Source: Acidobacteriota bacterium (lineage in GTDB: Bacteria; Acidobacteriota; Thermoanaerobaculia; Thermoanaerobaculales; Thermoanaerobaculaceae). From it: DNA of 64,000 nt. How positions within the stretch are numbered: position 1 is the first letter of the stretch; each line of letters starts with the position of its first letter. The DNA lies in assembly GCA_016213675.1 (NCBI GenBank), contig JACQZW010000054.1, positions 62,001 to 126,000 on the forward strand. The letters are read 5' to 3'. The position numbers were made by a program, and so were the translations under genes. Below the pieces are notes generated by a model. The model ran no database searches. It had not been told where the DNA came from and saw only the letters and a program-made list of their open reading frames with translations. This document shows, one piece after another, positions 8,627 to 16,279 of the stretch.

Positions 8627-9448
8627 ATGGAGAGCGCGATCGCGACGGCCATCCGGACACCGCTGCAACCGGTGGCGATCCTCTTCGCGGACGACCGGCC
8701 GGAGGAGGCGCTCCAGTTCGCCGAGGGGCGGTGGGGCTGTGTCATGTGGCTGCTGGCGAGCGCCGCGAAGGGCCGGGCGGCCGCGGCCGACCGGGCGACG
8801 TTCGGCTGCATCGGCGGCGGCACCGGGCTCGGCTTCGGCAACCGGTACGTCGACTGGCCCGGCGGCACCGAGTGCTTCCACCGCTTCCTGTCGACCGGCA
8901 ACGACGACTGGGAGCACGGCCGCGCGGCCGCCGAGGAGCTCGTCGACTCCTGGCGCCGGCAGGCGGTCGAGCAGTTCGTCGAGGGCGAGCGCTACGTCAA
9001 GACGCCGGAGCTGACGGCGCGGTTCGTCGATGCGCTGCCCTTCCACGAGGTTCCGCGGAGCTACGTCGTGTTCAAGCCCCTCGCCGACGTCGCCGCCGGC
9101 GAGCGCCCGGAGGTCGTGGTGTTCCTCGTCGATCCCGACCGCCTCGCCGCGCTCGTCGTGCTCGCCAACTACGCACGCGGGGACAACGAGGGCGCCTTCA
9201 TCCCGTGGGCGGCCGGCTGCCAGTCGATCGGCATCTACGCCTACCGCGAGGCACGCTCGGAACACCCGCGCGCCGTGATCGGCCTCGTCGACCCGTCGGC
9301 CCGCGCCTACATCGCGAAGCAGGTCGGCCGCGACTTGATGACCGTCGCCCTGCCCTTCGCGCTGTTCGAGGAGATGGAGTCGAACGTCCCCGGCAGCTTC
9401 CTCGAGCGCGACACCTGGCGCTCGCTCCTCGCCGCCAACCCTCGGTAG
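8627..9448 (+). CDS. DUF169 family protein
   Basis: A 273-residue cytoplasmic protein matching DUF169 across its length. Visible family patterns are WGCVMWLLASAAKGR near the N-terminus, the glycine-rich CIGGGTGLGFGNRYV, and FIPWAAGCQSIGIYAYRE with the conserved Cys. DUF169 proteins are found in archaea and anaerobic or environmental bacteria, with no established reaction. The conserved cysteines suggest a metal or cofactor site, but this is inference. GAGGAG precedes the ATG closely, and TACTCT at 8598-8603 could be the -10 box. It converges on the LytTR regulator with a GC palindrome between. Confidence 0.85.
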   Translation: MESAIATAIRTPLQPVAILFADDRPEEALQFAEGRWGCVMWLLASAAKGRAAAADRATFGCIGGGTGLGFGNRYVDWPGGTECFHRFLSTGNDDWEHGRAAAEELVDSWRRQAVEQFVEGERYVKTPELTARFVDALPFHEVPRSYVVFKPLADVAAGERPEVVVFLVDPDRLAALVVLANYARGDNEGAFIPWAAGCQSIGIYAYREARSEHPRAVIGLVDPSARAYIAKQVGRDLMTVALPFALFEEMESNVPGSFLERDTWRSLLAANPR

Positions 9449-9463
9449 CCTCTCGACAGTGGT

Positions 9464-9481
9464 GCGGGCGCCCTCGCCCGC
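9464..9481 (-). repeat. GC-palindrome repeat, copy 4
   Basis: The 18-bp core GCGGGCGCCCTCGCCCGC is the reverse complement of the copy-1 core. It fills most of the 38-bp spacer between the convergent genes ending at 9448 and 9487, a position fitting a bidirectional terminator. Confidence 0.65.
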
Positions 9482-9486
9482 GCACC

Positions 9487-10233
9487 TCAGCGGTTCAGGC
9501 CACGCAGGCGCGCGTACCCGGCGCGCGACAGCGGCAGCCTGGTGCCGTCGGCGAGGATCGCGAGCCGGCTGTCCTTGGCGTACAGCTCGATGCGGGCGAG
9601 GCGGTCGAGGTTGAGCAGGAACGAGCGGTGGATGCGGACGAAGCGGGCCGGGTCGAGCGACGCCTCCAGCTCGGCCATGGTCTGCTGCTTGCGGTGGACC
9701 TTGCCGTCGGCGTGGAGGAGCAGGTAGTCGTCGCGGGCCTCGGCGTAGTCGAGCCGCTCGGCCGGGACGACGACGACGGCCGGGCCGCTCCTGACCAGGA
9801 TTCGCGCGGCGAGCGGGCCGCGCCGGGCGCGCGCCTCGGCGAGCAGGGCGCCGTGCCTCGTGGCCGCGTGCGACCGCGCCCGTTCGACGGCGGCGGCGAG
9901 GCGCTCGCGCGAGAACGGCTTGAGGAGATAGTCGACGGCATGGACCTCGAACGCCCGCACCGCGAACTCGTCGTGGGCGGTCGTGAAGATCACCGCGACG
10001 TTGCGCTCGAGGAGCTCGAGGACTTCGAAGCCGTCGAGGCCGGGCATCTGCACGTCGAGGAGGAGCAGGTCGGGCGCGGCCGCCTCGACCGCGCCGACCG
10101 CCTCGAAGCCGTTGGCGCACTCGCCGGCCACGGTGACGCCGGGGAGTCCCGAGAGGTATTCGCGAAGCAGGGTGCGGGCAGGCGCCTCGTCGTCGACGAT
10201 CAGGACCGAGAGCGGCCGGGCGCCCGCACTCAC
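9487..10233 (-). CDS. LytTR-family response regulator
   Basis: A 248-residue regulator. The N-terminal receiver domain (about 8-125) has the acidic pocket VDDE, phospho-acceptor Asp60 in LLLLDVQMPGLDGFE, and Lys in DYLLKPF. The C-terminal LytTR DNA-binding domain (about 150-245) has DYAEARDDYLLLH and the RIHRSFLLNLDRL signature. The start is a GTG at 10233 overlapping the kinase stop by 4 nt (GTGA), showing translational coupling. It is the output of the sensor operon 12082-9487. LytTR proteins bind tandem imperfect repeats near promoters. Targets are unknown, possibly its own operon. Confidence 0.92.
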   Translation of the reverse strand: MSAGARPLSVLIVDDEAPARTLLREYLSGLPGVTVAGECANGFEAVGAVEAAAPDLLLLDVQMPGLDGFEVLELLERNVAVIFTTAHDEFAVRAFEVHAVDYLLKPFSRERLAAAVERARSHAATRHGALLAEARARRGPLAARILVRSGPAVVVVPAERLDYAEARDDYLLLHADGKVHRKQQTMAELEASLDPARFVRIHRSFLLNLDRLARIELYAKDSRLAILADGTRLPLSRAGYARLRGLNR

Positions 10234-11300
10234 GGCGCGCTCGCCTGCAGGTCGGCGGGCGGCAGGCGCAGCTCGGCGCGGAACGTGCCTCCCGCCGCGT
10301 GGGCGACCAGCTCGCCGGCCGGACCGTAGGCGGCCGCCAGCCGCGCCCGGACGTTGGCCATCCCGAGCCCCTCGCCGCCCCGGCCGGCGGCCGCCGGGTC
10401 GTAGGGGTTGGTGACCGAGACCCGCAGGCCGGCGTCGTCGGCGTGGGCCTCGATGGTCACGGCGCCGCCCTCGACGAGGTGGGCGATGCCGCGCACCACC
10501 GCGTTCTCGACCAGCGGCTGGAGGATGAGCGGCGGCACCGGGACGGCGAGGACCGCGTCGGCGACGCGCCGCGCCACGGTCAGGCGCGCGCCGAAGCGGA
10601 TCTTCTCGATGTCGAGGTACGCCTCCACGAGGGCGAGTTCCTCGGCCAGGGTGATGGTCCGGCAGCGCGCCGCGCGCAGGCTGGCGCGCAGGAAGTCGGC
10701 GAGCGCCACGGTGGTCCGGCGGACCGTCTCCGGCTCGCTGGCAGCGAGGCCGGCGATGGAGTTCAGGGCGTTGAAGAGGAAGTGCGGGCTGACCTGCGCC
10801 TTGAGCGCGGACAGCTCGGCCTCCCGGGCGGCGAGCATCTGCTCGAGCGCACGAGCGTCGGCCTCGGCCGCGAGGCCGGCCGCCCGCACCGCGCAGTGCA
10901 GGGTCGCGGCGAGGGCGTAGAGGATCAGCCCGGCCGCGGCGAGCATCGCGGCGATGCGCGGGAAGCGCTGGTCGAGCCCGGCGAACGCCGGGAACGCCTC
11001 GAGCGCCGCCGACCAGGTGGCGGCGACGAAGAGCCAGACGAGGGTCGAGACCACGCCGGCGCCGGCGTGGACGAACACCGTGCGCGGGAGCTGGGCGGCC
11101 GTCATCGGCAGCGACCGGCACGGGTACCACGAGGCCAGGCAGATGAAGGCGTAGACGACGGCCAGCGGGGCGACCAGGACGGCGGCCTCCAGCCACGACG
11201 CGGCGCCGGCGAGGCGCACCAGGGCGGCGAGCAGCGCGCCGATCGGCAGCCACGCGGCGAAGTACGGTCCGAGGCGTCCCCTGGCCAGGAACGGGTGCAT
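10230..11300 (-). CDS. LytS/YehU-type sensor histidine kinase
   Basis: A 356-residue membrane kinase. About four hydrophobic segments lie within residues 15-135, with a short coiled coil at about 140-168. The His_kinase (pfam06580-type) phospho-acceptor motif KAQVSPHFLFNALNSIAG follows, with His173. A HATPase domain (about 255-350) has LQPLVENAVVRGI, then GLGMANVRARL and a glycine-rich end. This class partners LytTR regulators, and the regulator gene overlaps its stop codon. The gene starts 8 bp downstream of the LiaF-like gene, so all three form one operon sensing something at or in the membrane. The start ATG at 11300 matches the family N-terminus; longer upstream frames are not supported. 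Confidence 0.92.
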   Translation of the reverse strand: MHPFLARGRLGPYFAAWLPIGALLAALVRLAGAASWLEAAVLVAPLAVVYAFICLASWYPCRSLPMTAAQLPRTVFVHAGAGVVSTLVWLFVAATWSAALEAFPAFAGLDQRFPRIAAMLAAAGLILYALAATLHCAVRAAGLAAEADARALEQMLAAREAELSALKAQVSPHFLFNALNSIAGLAASEPETVRRTTVALADFLRASLRAARCRTITLAEELALVEAYLDIEKIRFGARLTVARRVADAVLAVPVPPLILQPLVENAVVRGIAHLVEGGAVTIEAHADDAGLRVSVTNPYDPAAAGRGGEGLGMANVRARLAAAYGPAGELVAHAAGGTFRAELRLPPADLQASAP

Positions 11301-11308
11301 CGCGGACC

Positions 11309-12082
11309 CTAGCTCTTGATCTCGACGCCGGCCATGATCGCGGCGCCGCGCACCACCAGGGTGGCTCGCGGCGGGACGCCGGTGGGCCGCCGGGAGTCCT
11401 CGATCGCCGCCATGATCGGTGTGCCCTCGATGATCACCGCCCAGTCCGGCGGGACGCGGATCTCGATCGCGCCCCACAGCGCGAAGACCGTGATCTCGGC
11501 CCGCCCGCCGGCGGGCTCGGCCTGCCGCAGGTCGAGCTCGCAGCCGCCCATCACCGCGGTGAGGTCGCCGCCGGCGAACGCCCGCGACGAGCACCGCCGC
11601 GTCATGCCGCCGAGGAGCGCGAACATGCTCACGGTCGGGTCCGCGGTGTAGCCGCCGACGCCGTGGAGCGGGGGCGTGACGCCGTCCTCGTCGGCCGGCG
11701 GCTCGCCGCCCGGCGGTGGGGGCGGCGGCATCGTCGGCTGCGCCGGCGCCTTCGACAGCGCCCGCCACAGCAGGTTGGCGCCGGCGAGGATCAGGAACAC
11801 CGGCCAGAGGTCCCACACCCCGTACGGCACGAGGTCGAGGTTGTCGAGCGTCCACCAGACGCCGACGATCACCAGGATGGCGCCGAACCCGCGGCCCTGG
11901 ACGGTCGCCGGCTGGAGGAGCTTGGAGAGCCCGACCGCCGCGAAGACGAGCGGCCAGTAGTCCCACAGGTGCCCGGGGTCGAAGACGTCCAGCCGGTCGA
12001 GGAGGAAGACCACTCCGAGGCCGAGGAGGATGACCCCGAACACCAGCCGCTGTGTCGTCTGAACCTGTTCGCCGCTGCCCAT
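11309..12082 (-). CDS. LiaF-like membrane protein with cell-wall-active antibiotic response domain
   Basis: A 257-residue protein. Two pairs of transmembrane helices fill about residues 8-90, with the LiaI/LiaF transmembrane-region pattern (LGLGVVFLLDRLDVFDPGHL and a second related copy). A proline-rich linker follows, then a C-terminal beta-helical domain of the type seen in LiaF, with MFALLGGMTRRCSS, AVMGGCELDLRQA and VFALWGAIEIRVPPDW. Known relatives repress or tune envelope-stress two-component systems. Here it heads an operon with a LytS-type kinase and a LytTR regulator, consistent with that role. The ATG at 12082 is chosen because GGAGGTG lies about 6 nt upstream; ATG 12115 lacks this. 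Confidence 0.85.
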   Translation of the reverse strand: MGSGEQVQTTQRLVFGVILLGLGVVFLLDRLDVFDPGHLWDYWPLVFAAVGLSKLLQPATVQGRGFGAILVIVGVWWTLDNLDLVPYGVWDLWPVFLILAGANLLWRALSKAPAQPTMPPPPPPGGEPPADEDGVTPPLHGVGGYTADPTVSMFALLGGMTRRCSSRAFAGGDLTAVMGGCELDLRQAEPAGGRAEITVFALWGAIEIRVPPDWAVIIEGTPIMAAIEDSRRPTGVPPRATLVVRGAAIMAGVEIKS

Positions 12083-12213
12083 CGCCGCACCTCCGTGTCC
12101 CGTCTCGACGAACACTACGTGCTGAGCCGCTCGAAGGATAGCCCTTTGCCGGCGAACGGAGGGCGCCGACCGGCCAGCGGAGGAAGAAGACGGGGAACGG
12201 TCCCCGAGTACCC

Positions 12214-12241
12214 GGTCAAGAGTCGAGCGTCGAGAGTCGAG
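12214..12241 (+). repeat. tandem heptamer island A (4 units)
   Basis: Four 7-bp units in register: GGTCAAG, AGTCGAG, CGTCGAG and AGTCGAG. The sequence 12221-12242 (22 bp) recurs exactly, inverted, at 25211-25232. It lies in the 246-bp spacer between the citF-like stop and the LiaF-like start. Confidence 0.75.
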
Positions 12242-12260
12242 GGGGCTGCTCGGGGAGTGT

Positions 12261-12291
12261 AGCGGCCGCCCGCCGGGCGGCCGGTATCTCC
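12261..12291 (+). repeat. GCGGCCGCCCG repeat, copy 1
   Basis: Starts AGCGGCCGCCCGCC and contains a second GGCGGCCGG block, giving an inverted structure. It shares the pattern with 21879-21914 and 32177-32210, each close to a heptamer island. Confidence 0.5.
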
Positions 12292-12292
12292 C

Positions 12293-12315
12293 GTGGCGCG
12301 GGCGCCCCCGCCCGC
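12293..12315 (-). repeat. GC-palindrome repeat, copy 5
   Basis: The reverse complement is identical over all 23 bp to the element at 8525-8547. It lies 13 bp beyond the stop codon of the citF-like gene, a terminator-like position. Confidence 0.7.
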
Positions 12316-12328
12316 GCTCCCTCCAGGG

Positions 12329-13939
12329 CTACGGCGCGATGCGGCGGATGACGTCGAGGAGGCTGCCGTCGTCGGCCTTGACGAGCTCGATGACGTCGTC
12401 GGTGAACGTCGGCTCGGGCATCAGCGGGCCGAGCTCCTTCGCCTTCGCCATCGCCTTGGCGGCCAGCTCGTCCATCGTGATCAACGGGATCCCGGCGGCG
12501 GCGGCGTTGGCGCGCAGCGCCTCGACGTGGGGCGAGCGCGACGCCGGGTTGATCACCGCGTCCGCCTCGGTGATGACGACGTCGACGAGCTCGCCGGGCA
12601 TCGTCACGGTGTTGACCCGCTCGCGGATCGACGGGTACGACTGCCCCTTGCGCTTGGAGAAGCCGGCCAGGGTGGTGAAGATCACGGTCAGCTTGGAGCG
12701 GCCGACGTTGGGGCCGCCGCCGATGCCGCCGACGAAGCGGCCGTCGTAGCCGGTCACGGTGTTGACGTTGAAGTCGCGGTCGATCTCGGCGCACGACAGC
12801 AGGGCGAAGTCGAGGAGCGGCGTGAGCGTGCCCTTGCCGGCGAGTGAAGCGTAGATCGAGGTGGTGACCTCCTGGTGGCCGCGGTCGTGGAGCAGCGAGT
12901 CGAAGACGAGGTCGGTGGGCTGGAAACACTGCCCGTGGAGGATGAGCTCGACGGCGCCGCGGCGCAGCATCTCGACGTGGATCTGGGTGATGCCGCCGAT
13001 CGTGAACGAGGCCCGCAGCCGGTTCTCGACGAAGTGATCGGACAGGCGCTGGAGGATCGCGAGCGAGGCGCCGGATCCCGACTGGAACGCCACGCCGTCG
13101 CGCAGCAGGCCGGCGGCGCCGAGCAGCCGCATGACGCGGTCGGCGACCGCGAGGTTGCCCGGGCTCATGACGCGGGCGAGGTCGAGGGTGCCGGCGCCGA
13201 TCCCGGCGGCGTCGCCGACCTTCTCGAACGGCACCACGAAGTCGACGTGCTCCATCGAGATCGAGCGGTGCGGCAGGAAGCGGTCGTAGACGGTACCGGC
13301 GCACACGCACGAGTAGTCGGCGTGGCGGACGTCGGCGTCGAAGAGGCCGAGCGGGCCGCACAGCTCGTCGCGGCGGCCGAGCACGCCCGAGGCGTTGCCC
13401 CACGGGTCGGCCGCCGGCGCCGGGAAGACGGCCAGGCGCACCGGCTCGATGCCGAGCGCGATGTCGCGCTGCCGGCCGCCGTGGGTGCAGCCCATGATCC
13501 GCACCGGCAGCAGGCGCCCGTCCATCGCGGCCTTCGCGAGGCCGCCGTACGGGTTGCCGTAGACGTACGCGATCGTCCCGTCGTTGACCGCCTCGACGAG
13601 ATAGTCGAGGTCGCCGAAGTAGGCGTTGCCGATCAGCCGGATGCCCCTCAGGCCGCGCCGCTTCAGCTCGCCGATCACCGCCCGGAGGAAGCGGTCGGCG
13701 CCGTTCCGGTAGTAGTGCGGGAACGACACGGCGTCGCCGTCGCGCACCACCTCGAACGCCGCCTCGAGCGTCGTCACCTTCGACGCGCCGGCGAACGGCC
13801 GCCGCGGCACCCGGGCGGGCGCCGTCGCCTCCTCGGGCATGTCGGCGTGGCTCCCGGCGAACGGCCTGAACGGCCGACCTTCGATGCGGGTGGGTACGTC
13901 ACGGCCCAGGGAGTTCTTCTGCCAGCTCTCGAGCAGCAT
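12329..13939 (-). CDS. citF: citrate lyase alpha subunit (citrate CoA-transferase) homologue
   Basis: A 536-residue protein aligning along its length with CitF. The visible signatures are VSFPHYYRNGADRF, IMGCTHGGRQRDIA, VDFVVPFEKVGDAAGIGAG, AFQSGSGASLAILQRLSD, FTIGGITQIHVEML, FNVNTVTGYDGRFVGGIGGG and DVVITEADAVINPASRSP. CitF transfers the acyl carrier protein thioester to citrate in anaerobic citrate cleavage. No citD, citE, citC or citG is adjacent, so it may work with distant partners or act as a general CoA-transferase. The ATG at 13939 gives better spacing to GGAGG than the GTG at 13942. It is divergent from the DUF1801 gene, with an inverted-repeat element between. Confidence 0.88.
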   Translation of the reverse strand: MLLESWQKNSLGRDVPTRIEGRPFRPFAGSHADMPEEATAPARVPRRPFAGASKVTTLEAAFEVVRDGDAVSFPHYYRNGADRFLRAVIGELKRRGLRGIRLIGNAYFGDLDYLVEAVNDGTIAYVYGNPYGGLAKAAMDGRLLPVRIMGCTHGGRQRDIALGIEPVRLAVFPAPAADPWGNASGVLGRRDELCGPLGLFDADVRHADYSCVCAGTVYDRFLPHRSISMEHVDFVVPFEKVGDAAGIGAGTLDLARVMSPGNLAVADRVMRLLGAAGLLRDGVAFQSGSGASLAILQRLSDHFVENRLRASFTIGGITQIHVEMLRRGAVELILHGQCFQPTDLVFDSLLHDRGHQEVTTSIYASLAGKGTLTPLLDFALLSCAEIDRDFNVNTVTGYDGRFVGGIGGGPNVGRSKLTVIFTTLAGFSKRKGQSYPSIRERVNTVTMPGELVDVVITEADAVINPASRSPHVEALRANAAAAGIPLITMDELAAKAMAKAKELGPLMPEPTFTDDVIELVKADDGSLLDVIRRIAP

Positions 13940-13974
13940 CACGACCTCCGGGCCGCCGAGCTTACCAGAACCCC

Positions 13975-14069
13975 GGGGTCAGGTCTTGTAGTATGTGAGT
14001 TGGAACAGGCAGCCCGGGCTTCTGTGTTGGCTGAAACAGGCTTGGTCACATAGTACAAGACCTGACCCC
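13975..14069. mobile_element. REP/MITE-like inverted-repeat element (95 bp)
   Basis: Two 24-bp arms (13975-13998 and 14046-14069) are inverted copies with 23 of 24 positions matching. Each begins from its outer end with GGGGTCAGGTCTTGTA. The 47-bp centre carries the palindrome AGCCCGGGCT at 14011-14020. It encodes nothing. GGGGTCAGGTCTTG ends resemble palindromes mobilised by REP-associated Y1 transposases (RAYT), from memory and not verified. It lies between the divergent citF-like and DUF1801 genes and probably carries or displaces their promoters. Confidence 0.65.
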
Positions 14070-14087
14070 GTACTGGAGGGAAGGGAG

Positions 14088-14537
14088 ATGGTGAGGAGTG
14101 CGGCGAGGACGGTGCAGGAGTATCTGGACGGGCTGCCGAGCGAGCGGCGGGCGGAGATCGAGGCGGTGCGCGAGGTGATCCTCGGCAACCTGCCGGACGG
14201 CTACCGCGAGTCGATCGGGTGGGGGATGATCACCTACTGCGTGCCGCTCGAGCGCTACCCGACGACCTACAACGGCCAGCCGCTCGGCTACGCGGCGCTG
14301 GCCGCCCAGAAGAGCTCCAACTCACTCTACCTCATGGGGGTGTACGCCGATCCCGGGCAGGAGGCGGAGCTCCGCGAGGGGTTTCGCGCCGCCGGCAAGA
14401 AGCTGGACATGGGCAAGTCCTGCGTGCGGTTCCGGCGCGCCACCGATCTCCCGCTCGAGACCATCGGCAGGCTGATCGCCTCGACCGGCGTCGAGCAGTA
14501 CATCGCCATCTACGAGGCGGCTCGGAAGAAGGCGTGA
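14088..14537 (+). CDS. DUF1801 (YdhG-like) domain protein
   Basis: A 149-residue cytoplasmic protein covering a DUF1801 domain. Visible features are TVQEYLDGLPSERRAEIEAVREVI at the N-terminus, ESIGWGMITYCVPLERYP, YAALAAQKSSNSLYLMG and the C-terminal KSCVRFRRATDLPLETIGRLI. The family has a small alpha/beta fold related to iron-chaperone frataxin-like proteins such as YdhG, but the function of most members is unknown. The ATG at 14088 is preceded by GGAGGGAAGGGAG; the in-frame start further upstream would lie inside the inverted-repeat element. No operon partner is evident. Confidence 0.85.
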   Translation: MVRSAARTVQEYLDGLPSERRAEIEAVREVILGNLPDGYRESIGWGMITYCVPLERYPTTYNGQPLGYAALAAQKSSNSLYLMGVYADPGQEAELREGFRAAGKKLDMGKSCVRFRRATDLPLETIGRLIASTGVEQYIAIYEAARKKA

Positions 14538-14589
14538 GTCCCGCTGCCGGGCGGCAAGATGCGACGAGCGCGGCTCACGTAGACTCACT

Positions 14590-15357
14590 ATGGGGGTCCG
14601 AATGCTGACAGCGCTCTCGCTCGTCCTCGCGGCCGTCGCGGCGCCGGCGCCGCTCTCCCACATCGGGGTCGCGCTCCCGAGCCGGGACACGGCCGTCCTC
14701 ACGCTCACAGCGCCCTGGAACGACCCGGCGCCGCGCGGCGTCGAATCGCAGCGCCTGCTTGCCGGGGAGGTGGGCATTCCGCTCGCCGGAGCGCTCGCCG
14801 TGACCGTCGCGGGCGGCGAGCTGCGCACCGAGGTGACGGTGCGGCTCAAGGACGTCCCGCAGGCGGTGCTCAACCTCGACCCGAACAGCCTGCCGCTGCG
14901 CTGGGAAGGCCTGGACCGCAAGGGCCGCGTCGTGGCCGCGCTCGCCGGGACGGTCGACCTCGGCGACCGCGAGAAGGTCGCCCTGCCGATCCGCACCCTG
15001 TACGACCAGTTCCTGCTGGTGCGCGACGTCTCCGCCTCGCCGGGCCTCTCCGCGGTCGGGGTGCGCGCGCTACTCGGCTTCTACAACCCCTTCGCCTTCG
15101 ACGTCGTCGCGACCCGCGTCGAGTACCGCCTGGCGGTCGCCGAGCAGCCCATCCTCGAGGGCAAGCGGCCGGGCTTCCGGCTGCGCGGCTCGCAGTGGAG
15201 CGACATCTTGATCGAGCAGGACGTGCCGCTCGCCGACGTGATGGGCGCGGTCGCGTCGTTCCTCGGCGGCGAGACGGTGACCCTGACCGGTGCGCTCACC
15301 GTCCGGACGCCGCAGGGCGAGAAGATCATCCCGCTCGTCGGCGGGTTCCGCCGCTGA
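14590..15357 (+). CDS. secreted LEA14-like (late-embryogenesis-type) protein
   Basis: A 255-residue protein with a short signal sequence (ALSLVLAAVAAPAP) and two repeated beta-sandwich-like halves. The second half reads FYNPFAFDVVATRVEYRLAV then GKRPGFRLRGSQWSDI, the layout of LEA type 2/WHy domains, in which an NP-F motif is followed by a strand and a 'basic element' term. Domain assignment is by pattern only. The role of bacterial WHy proteins is unclear; they are often periplasmic. TAGACT at 14580-14585 could be a -10 box, in which case ATG 14602 rather than 14590 would be the first usable start. Confidence 0.6.
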   Translation: MGVRMLTALSLVLAAVAAPAPLSHIGVALPSRDTAVLTLTAPWNDPAPRGVESQRLLAGEVGIPLAGALAVTVAGGELRTEVTVRLKDVPQAVLNLDPNSLPLRWEGLDRKGRVVAALAGTVDLGDREKVALPIRTLYDQFLLVRDVSASPGLSAVGVRALLGFYNPFAFDVVATRVEYRLAVAEQPILEGKRPGFRLRGSQWSDILIEQDVPLADVMGAVASFLGGETVTLTGALTVRTPQGEKIIPLVGGFRR

Positions 15358-15362
15358 GGGAA

Positions 15363-15404
15363 CGGGGAGAGGGAAGAGGGAAGAGGGAAGAGGGGAGAGG
15401 TGAG
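15363..15404 (+). repeat. tandem heptamer island B (6 units)
   Basis: Six 7-bp units in register: CGGGGAG, then AGGGAAG three times, AGGGGAG and AGGTGAG. It starts 6 bp after the stop of the LEA14-like gene. The strand is purely purine apart from the first C and one T. Confidence 0.75.
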
Positions 15405-15498
15405 CCCTCGCAGTCGCCCTGCGCGGGGCAAACTGCAGGTAGGCCATTCGCAGGCAGTGTCGGGCCGGGCGAGTGCGCGGTCACGTGGGGAGGGGTGG

Positions 15499-15504
15499 TA
15501 GATT
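15499..15504 (+). promoter_or_regulatory. -10 box of a leaderless transcript
   Basis: TAGATT ends exactly 6 nt before the ATG at 15511, so transcription should start at or next to the start codon. No clear -35 box is visible at 17 nt. Confidence 0.55.
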
Positions 15505-15510
15505 CGGTCC

Positions 15511-16215
15511 ATGACCGACCTTGAAGGAGCGCCGCCCAACCCTCGCCCCGCCGTCGACGGGAGCGCGTTCCACACCGCGATGGCGCACCTCTACCGCGGC
15601 GAGATGCACCGCATGACGGTGTGGCGTCAGCGCCTCGACGTCACCACCAACTGGGCGATCCTGCTCACCGGCGGCATGACCACCTTCACGCTCGGGTCGC
15701 CCTCCGTGCCGCACTTCATCCTGCTCCTCGGCCTCGCGCTCATCGCCGTGTCGATGATCATCGAGGCGCGCCGCTACCGTCACCTCCACCACAGCAACTG
15801 GCGCATCCACCTGCTCGAGGCCCGCTACTTCGCGGCGCTGCTCGAAGGCCGCGGCGAGACCGAGGGATGGCGCGAGCTCCTCGCCCACGAGCTGCGCCGG
15901 CCGCGCCGGCTGATCGGCTGGTTCACCGCGATCAAGGTGCGGCTGCGGAGGAACTACCTCCTGCTGCTCTACTTCATCACGGCCGTGTGGGTCACGAAAG
16001 TGTTCATCCACCCGGCCGACGCGGTCGACTTCCAGGAGTTCTGGGCCCGACTCGCCGTCGAGAAGATGGTGCCGAGCTGGCTCGTCGCCGCCACCGCGAC
16101 GGCGTTCGTCGTGGTGAGCACCTTCCTGGCGCTGACCGCGAAGAGCGCCGAGGCGCTCGAGGAGCAGGCCACCGGCGAGATCCTGCGCGACGAGGTTGAG
16201 CGCAGCATTTCGTGA
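15511..16215 (+). CDS. DUF2270 membrane protein
   Basis: A 234-residue integral membrane protein. A soluble N-terminus with FHTAMAHLYRGEMHRMTVWRQRLDVTTNW leads into two transmembrane helices (about 50-90), then a cytoplasmic segment RRYRHLHHSNWRIHLLEARYF, and two more helices (about 152-205). This is the DUF2270 pattern, including the conserved HLYRGE and LLEARYF elements. Function is unknown. The DxTTNW region resembles that of small membrane proteins linked to metal or redox stress, but nothing firm can be said. It appears to have its own leaderless promoter. The start is fixed by the -10 box at 15499-15504. Confidence 0.82.
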   Translation: MTDLEGAPPNPRPAVDGSAFHTAMAHLYRGEMHRMTVWRQRLDVTTNWAILLTGGMTTFTLGSPSVPHFILLLGLALIAVSMIIEARRYRHLHHSNWRIHLLEARYFAALLEGRGETEGWRELLAHELRRPRRLIGWFTAIKVRLRRNYLLLLYFITAVWVTKVFIHPADAVDFQEFWARLAVEKMVPSWLVAATATAFVVVSTFLALTAKSAEALEEQATGEILRDEVERSIS

Positions 16216-16279
16216 CGCGGTCGGCAGGGCGCCGTTTTCGAGGCGCGCGGGGTGCTACGCTCGTGCCCCGGAGGTGAGC

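Noticed and set aside
5903-10120. Minus-strand open frame of about 1405 codons
   Set aside because: Crosses the DUF5916, DUF169 and regulator genes and has GC-driven composition with no domain; not a gene.
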